Notes under the pieces: generated by a model | The model's database searches: none | Told to the model about the DNA's origin: nothing | What the model saw: the letters and a program-made list of their open reading frames with translations, nothing else | Origin: Lanius collurio | Lineage: Eukaryota; Chordata; Aves; Passeriformes; Laniidae | Length of the DNA stretch: 64,000 bases | Assembly: GCA_020086605.1 (NCBI GenBank) | Contig: JACBWW010000003.1 | Span: forward strand, 55,957,150-56,021,149 | Reading direction: 5' to 3' | Part shown: in pieces, positions 58,936 through 64,000 of the stretch | How positions within the stretch are numbered: the stretch's first letter is position 1 | How the letters are laid out: each line of letters begins with the position of its first letter | Program-made: the position numbers and the translations under genes

Positions 58936-61900
58936 TAGGTTTCTTATGTCATTAGAAACAAACATAATTTCTGTCCAGCCAGGGTAGGAATAGACAGAGG
59001 GAACTGGAGAAGACATCCCAAGTGAAATCACACATTTTATACCGCGGCCTTTGCACAAATTACCTGATACAAAGGGACTTCTCAAGTGGTTCATGGACAT
59101 GTGGACTGGGATGCAAGGAGGTTGAGTTAACTGCAGGACTCTGGTCAGGTCCACACTCACACCCCTAGAGTCTGGTGAGTTTTCAAGAAGCCAGCTGACA
59201 GCACCAATCTGATAATTCCCCACCATGTGTCTTCTTGGAAGCCACCACTGAGGTGACCAACAAAAGGACAACCCCCAAACCCGCAGTTCCAGACAGCTGA
59301 GGCACAAAGCACGAGGCTGCAGAAGCTCAGCAACTGCTCTGCAGCCTCCACAGTTTGTTATGGGCAAGGTCCAAGAGGCAAGAAGCATCACTCCACAGAA
59401 ACCTTGCTTAGTCTGAACTGATTTTCTACTTCTTTTCCCACACCACACAGAACTTCCCTCTCTGTCTTATGGCAAATAAAAAAGATGCTAAATAAAACTC
59501 AATGGGAACAGATCTTCAGCTACCTTTGCTACCCAGCTGGTGACAGATTAAAACTAAATAAGAGCTGCAACAACTCTCTTGTTGTGGTTACTACAGGATT
59601 GTAACTATGTGCCAACTAGTAATTTATCACATCAAAAGGCTGCCTGAATTAGCCTGAAAGGGGATCTCCCACCACAGAAACATGTGCTACGCTGGGAAAA
59701 CCAACCACCAACCAAAACCTCAGCCTCCACTTTCAAATCCACATCCCATCATCAAAAGGATGTTTTTGCATCTTTGATTCTAACCTAATAAATTATCTGA
59801 AGGAAATCCTCAGAGCCATTTATGATTTATCCTCATTACTTCCCAACTGGATGTTTAAGACATCGAAAGTCTGGCTCTGCTGCCAAGACTCAGAAAATTG
59901 TTTACAGCTACAAAACCAGTATTTAGCCACTGAAGTATAGGTGCTCTGCGTGAAGATGCCCAGAGAGATATAAATTCATCATGGGGCTGGAAACAACAAT
60001 CCATCCATCCCAAGCCTGCAGAAAAAACAGGATCTGATATTCTATCATCCTAAAAGCAACACAGCTGTATAAGTAAGAAGAGAGAAGAACCACAACTGAC
60101 TCTATGAAAAATTAACTCTGAGCTGTTTCCCCTCCCCAAAATCCCAAAGATTTCCAATTCAGATGATAGTGAGCAGACTTACACGCGGTCATGTGAAAAA
60201 AGTCCAGCCACTTCTGTCTTAACACACCTGCCTGCTCCTTGGATGAAGTATTAAAGAAGCTTTGTTTGCTTCTTCCTCCCTCACTCGTTTTTTTTTTTTT
60301 CTCCCTCATAGAAGCTGGCCTTGCATTCAAGTTTTCTCTTTAGCACACACAGTCAGTTGGTAGCTTTACTCCCTTTCCTAACAAAATTTCAGTCTCTTAG
60401 CAAGCTCAAAAAAATACTGGGTTGTAGGGCAAATGCAAACTCCACTCCTGCATCACTCTCTGCACTGTACCAAGGGGCAGCTGGCTGTGTAAGCTTTTAT
60501 AGCAATTATTTTTATCTATTGCCCTGAATATTTCTCCTTAGGTAGGAGAAAGCAGCACAAATGTTGTCAATGACCCTGAGCTAAATTTTGTCTTGACCTC
60601 AAGGAAAAAAATAAGGCATAAATAAATAATATTTCTTTATGCTAAAATGCCTGCATTCACCCAAAGAAAAGAAAATGGCCATGTTATTTTTTATCTGCAG
60701 AGCAGCCCTTCCAAGTCCCTAAGTATAAAATGTAGTAATTAATAATCAAGCCACTTGTCTTGTGTTTGAGCACTTAAGATGTTCATCCCATCTTGACTGC
60801 TCCAGCCAAACGGGCTCACATCACAAGCAGAGTTCTCAGGATGACACACTTGTTGAAAGACATGAACCTACATTTGCTACTTGTCTAGAGAAAGATGGGA
60901 GCATGGAAACAGAGAATAACACAGCATGGCCTTTGTGATCTGTATTTTTAGCTGTTGTAAAACAGAATATCCAAGTCCCATTTCTCAAAATTCAACAGAT
61001 ATTCAATATGCATCCAGCTGCAAAATTATCTACCAGTGATTCTGAATTTGGTCCTGTGTTTTGCATCATCTTCATGAAAACATAATGGAGGACTGAATGG
61101 TTAATTTAAATACTTTCCTTCCTGATTACTTTATATATGAAAATCCACAAAGAAAAAATCTGGACTGTATTATTTCACTTCAAAGACTCCATAGGAAGAA
61201 TAAGCACTTATTACAAAGTTTTTTCTTAACTGACAGGAAGCTCAAACAAAGGTTTTGCTATGAGTATGAGCATCTGAAATTAAAGAGGAGTCAGCAAGAC
61301 AAAGGAATTGGACAATGAGAATGCCTTTCCTCTTGTGACCAGCTTTGTTTTCACTCTGAAATTAGGCACGGCTCACCATCACAACTCCCCCGTCCATAGC
61401 CAGGAGCAAAGTAGTTTATTTCAAAAATGTTATATAGCTTTTAGGTCTACTGCTGTCGATTATGGTGTCTTCCTCCTCTCCAGGCTGAAGTTCTGTTTCA
61501 TTTTTCCCCCTCCCCACTAAATTTAAAAAAACCTCCATTCAGTACTGTCCACTGCATTTTGCTGTGGCACCAAGGATTTACCATACCTTGGGTCACACTG
61601 TGCCATATTTGCAGTGAGCAAGATACTGGTTCAGGAGGCCTAAGCACACTTACTTGGAAGATAACAGATGCTAATTCCAGCCTTGTGACACTTTGCGCAG
61701 CTTGTCACCTTGGAAAACCACTTCAATACATACCATATAGATCCTGGCTAAAAGAGAAATGGATCACCCAGAGTACAGACTGTCTGAAGGGGTATTCACA
61801 CAGTACCTGGAGCAACACGGTTGCAGAGTCTGCCCAGGAACACTGATCTGCAGCAAAGGTACTATTTTAAGCAGCCTTACTAAACATGAAGAGCAGTCAC

Positions 61901-64000
61901 TGAGTAGTGCCATAGAAGAGCTCCCTGACACAGATACTCAGAAATATTAATCAAATTTAATTTTTTAAGTAAAAGTGTTAAGCCATATTTACATTTTTCT
62001 GTGCTGTTGAAGTTTAATGAGGCCTGAAAAAAAGTAGACGCTTTAATGCAGCACTTCTTCAACACTGATACATCTTTCCCCTCAAAAGGGTAACATTAAA
62101 ATTACTAGGCTGATTTTTGATACCCTGCCACTGCTGCATGCCATGCAGACATAGGCTGAGTTTTGCTTCCAGGTCTACTCAGTGCCCCTTGGTAGCTGGC
62201 TGACCATCCACAGTACTTCGTTCCCCAACCTCAGACCCCTCAGTCCAGCACAGAGGGTCTCCCTCTCAAAGTGGAATTTCCTACAACCCTTGTCAGTAGC
62301 TCTGCATTGCCTTAAAATCCCCTCAGACATCTGTAAAATGAAAGAGATGGAAAACATAATAGATGTCAGAATTACCAAAGGCAGGGAAAACATACCTCTA
62401 GTAGCACTTGCCAAGAGGGAACTTCAAACAACATTACAATCCACAGAATCCAACTGGCCAGAGAAAGCTGTGTGATATGATGACACTCTCTTGAAGTGAT
62501 TTAACTAATCTGCTAATATCAAACATACCTATGTATATGCAAAACCCTTCAATATGAATGAAAAACAAAAAACCACAAGACTTGAGTATCAGCTGCCTCA
62601 TTAACAACCTCACTTTGAAGATCAATTTTAAGCTTGGGTAAATCAAAGCTTTTAGATCATCTTTCCATAAATTTTAATTTACACCTGTGCAGATGCAAGT
62701 AGGCAAGACTGGGGTAGGGTTTTATCCACAGAAGCTGCCAATGGTGTATTAAGTGGATACAGAAGAAGTACGCATGTCTTCACATCAATCTCCCTCATAA
62801 CACAAGGAGGGAGAGTTACTTTTCACACCTACTTTTTCAAGTTCCTGAGCTGTAGTACTTATCTACAAAGGACATTCAAATGCAGCAGAGGCAGAAGAAG
62901 ACTAGCATACAAAAAAGCAAAGCAATTTACACACATCCTTTTACGTACTGTTGAAACCCACCTTATAAACATTTATCACATTTAAACATACAGTATGTGG
63001 GATGCACAGTTCTTGCCTTTATAGGAGAATACACTTTTATTGCACAAATAATCAGGTAAACAGCTATTAAATGAAATTAGATTTAAATTTCTTCCATGCT
63101 TCAGAATTGATTCTGATTCATAATTATTACTGATGCAGGTAAAAACATTCAGAATCTCAAATATTGAAAGTAATAAGCCATGTAAGAAAAGCCTGAACTG
63201 AAACTCATGAGCACACATCTCCCCAAAAGGAAACTTCACTTTTAAGGTATTCCAGAGTTATTATTATATTGTTTAAGGTATATTAAAGACATAAAGGTAT
63301 CGTCAAGTACCTCATTCATTTAATATTTTGTGAGCATTCTCTTTAATACTCATAGCAAGAGATAATACAGATTCCACCGGAGACTACTGAGTTCTGCTGG
63401 GCTTTATGCCAAACAGATGCAGCTTGAATAACACAAACTGCTACATAGATGTCTCTATTTTGTCAGAGCTCAAAAATCAAAACATCTGAAGGAATTTTGT
63501 TTTCAGAAATCTCTGATACCAGCAAAAACAGCACACACTGCTATATAGGTAGGATTATTAGAGAATTAGAAACGTAACTTGACAATCTCCCCCATTCAAA
63601 TGATGTTTCTCAGATGACCAGACCCACAGAAACCCAACATTTTGGTGATAAATGCATCAGAACCACTTTCCCTGTGTTTTCCCTTGCCAGGCTAAAATCA
63701 AAAAGCATTGAACAGAGGGAACAGAACTGAGGAAAAAAGAGACTGAACTTTGGGTTGATACACATCTAAAGGGAGAGACAGCATAGGAGGGAACAAAAGC
63801 TGAAATGAGCTGGTTGGGAAATTCATTTGTGTATTCAGTCACCACAGAACACCAGGTACTTCACATCCAGGGCTTTTCCTACTTTAGAAACAACAATATG
63901 AAGAAAATACAGCAAAGTATAGGTTATCTGACTCATCCAATCATAGGTTTTACCATAGGCAGAGCTCCAATTATACCTTCTATCTGAGCCCCAGATGGGA
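58936..64000. other. Unique non-coding DNA, nothing recognised
   Basis: The 174-codon minus-strand frame (58924-59448) and the other open frames show no family motif. Splice-bounded open segments at 59064-59105 and 62396-62453 (both -) are described under findings. A T13 run lies at 60288-60300. No mobile element or RNA gene is recognised up to the window end. Confidence 0.5.

Noticed and set aside
58924..59448. 174-codon minus-strand open frame as a gene
   Set aside because: It shows no family motif and no promoter or ordered splice signals beyond one short segment. The length is compatible with chance in 64 kb read in six frames.

Overview
The window looks like animal nuclear DNA, most likely from a bird. 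It is AT-rich and mostly CpG-poor, dense in stop codons in all six frames, and sprinkled with short A/T-rich simple repeats. The only recognisable mobile elements are fragments of CR1 LINEs, the main retrotransposon of birds (also found in turtles and crocodilians). Two fragments still translate in part to the C-terminal end of the CR1 reverse transcriptase (for example [15 protein letters not shown]). The low repeat load fits a bird better than a turtle or crocodile. The species cannot be named from this window. I see no bacterial operons, tRNA, rRNA, CRISPR array or intact viral element.

I recognise no protein-coding gene, and the window is best read as intergenic or intronic DNA. The longest open stretches (about 140-185 codons) match no family I know and are in the range expected by chance, apart from the CR1 remnants. 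Layout: 1-4411 unique DNA; 4412-4594 CR1 tail (-); 4595-9101 unique DNA with a CpG-retaining patch and a RING-finger-like open segment near 7.0-7.2 kb; 9102-9820 CR1 with RT remnant (-); 9821-18122 unique DNA including a possible conserved non-coding block near 13.87-14.26 kb; 18123-18620 GC-rich, CpG-poor block; 18621-34013 unique DNA with an (ATT)n tract, a small CpG-rich exon-like block at 20.4 kb, a GC-rich block at 23.2-23.6 kb and a 26-bp tandem duplication; 34014-34058 A45 tract; 34059-44898 unique DNA; 44899-45610 CR1 with RT remnant (-); 47513-47581 and 52166-52212 short CR1 tails (+); 52213-64000 unique DNA with two regulatory-looking blocks (57.6-57.9 and 58.8-58.9 kb).

Reading for hidden exons, I found 14 short open segments flanked by good splice acceptor and donor sites, seven on each strand. 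The even strand split suggests that most are chance pseudo-exons. The most exon-like are the 141-bp CpG-rich segment at 20394-20534 (+), the 30-bp segment at 23890-23919 (-) and the Cys/His-patterned open segment at 6925-7251 (-). None is proven, and each is reported with low confidence. I found no clear evidence of a new biological system here.
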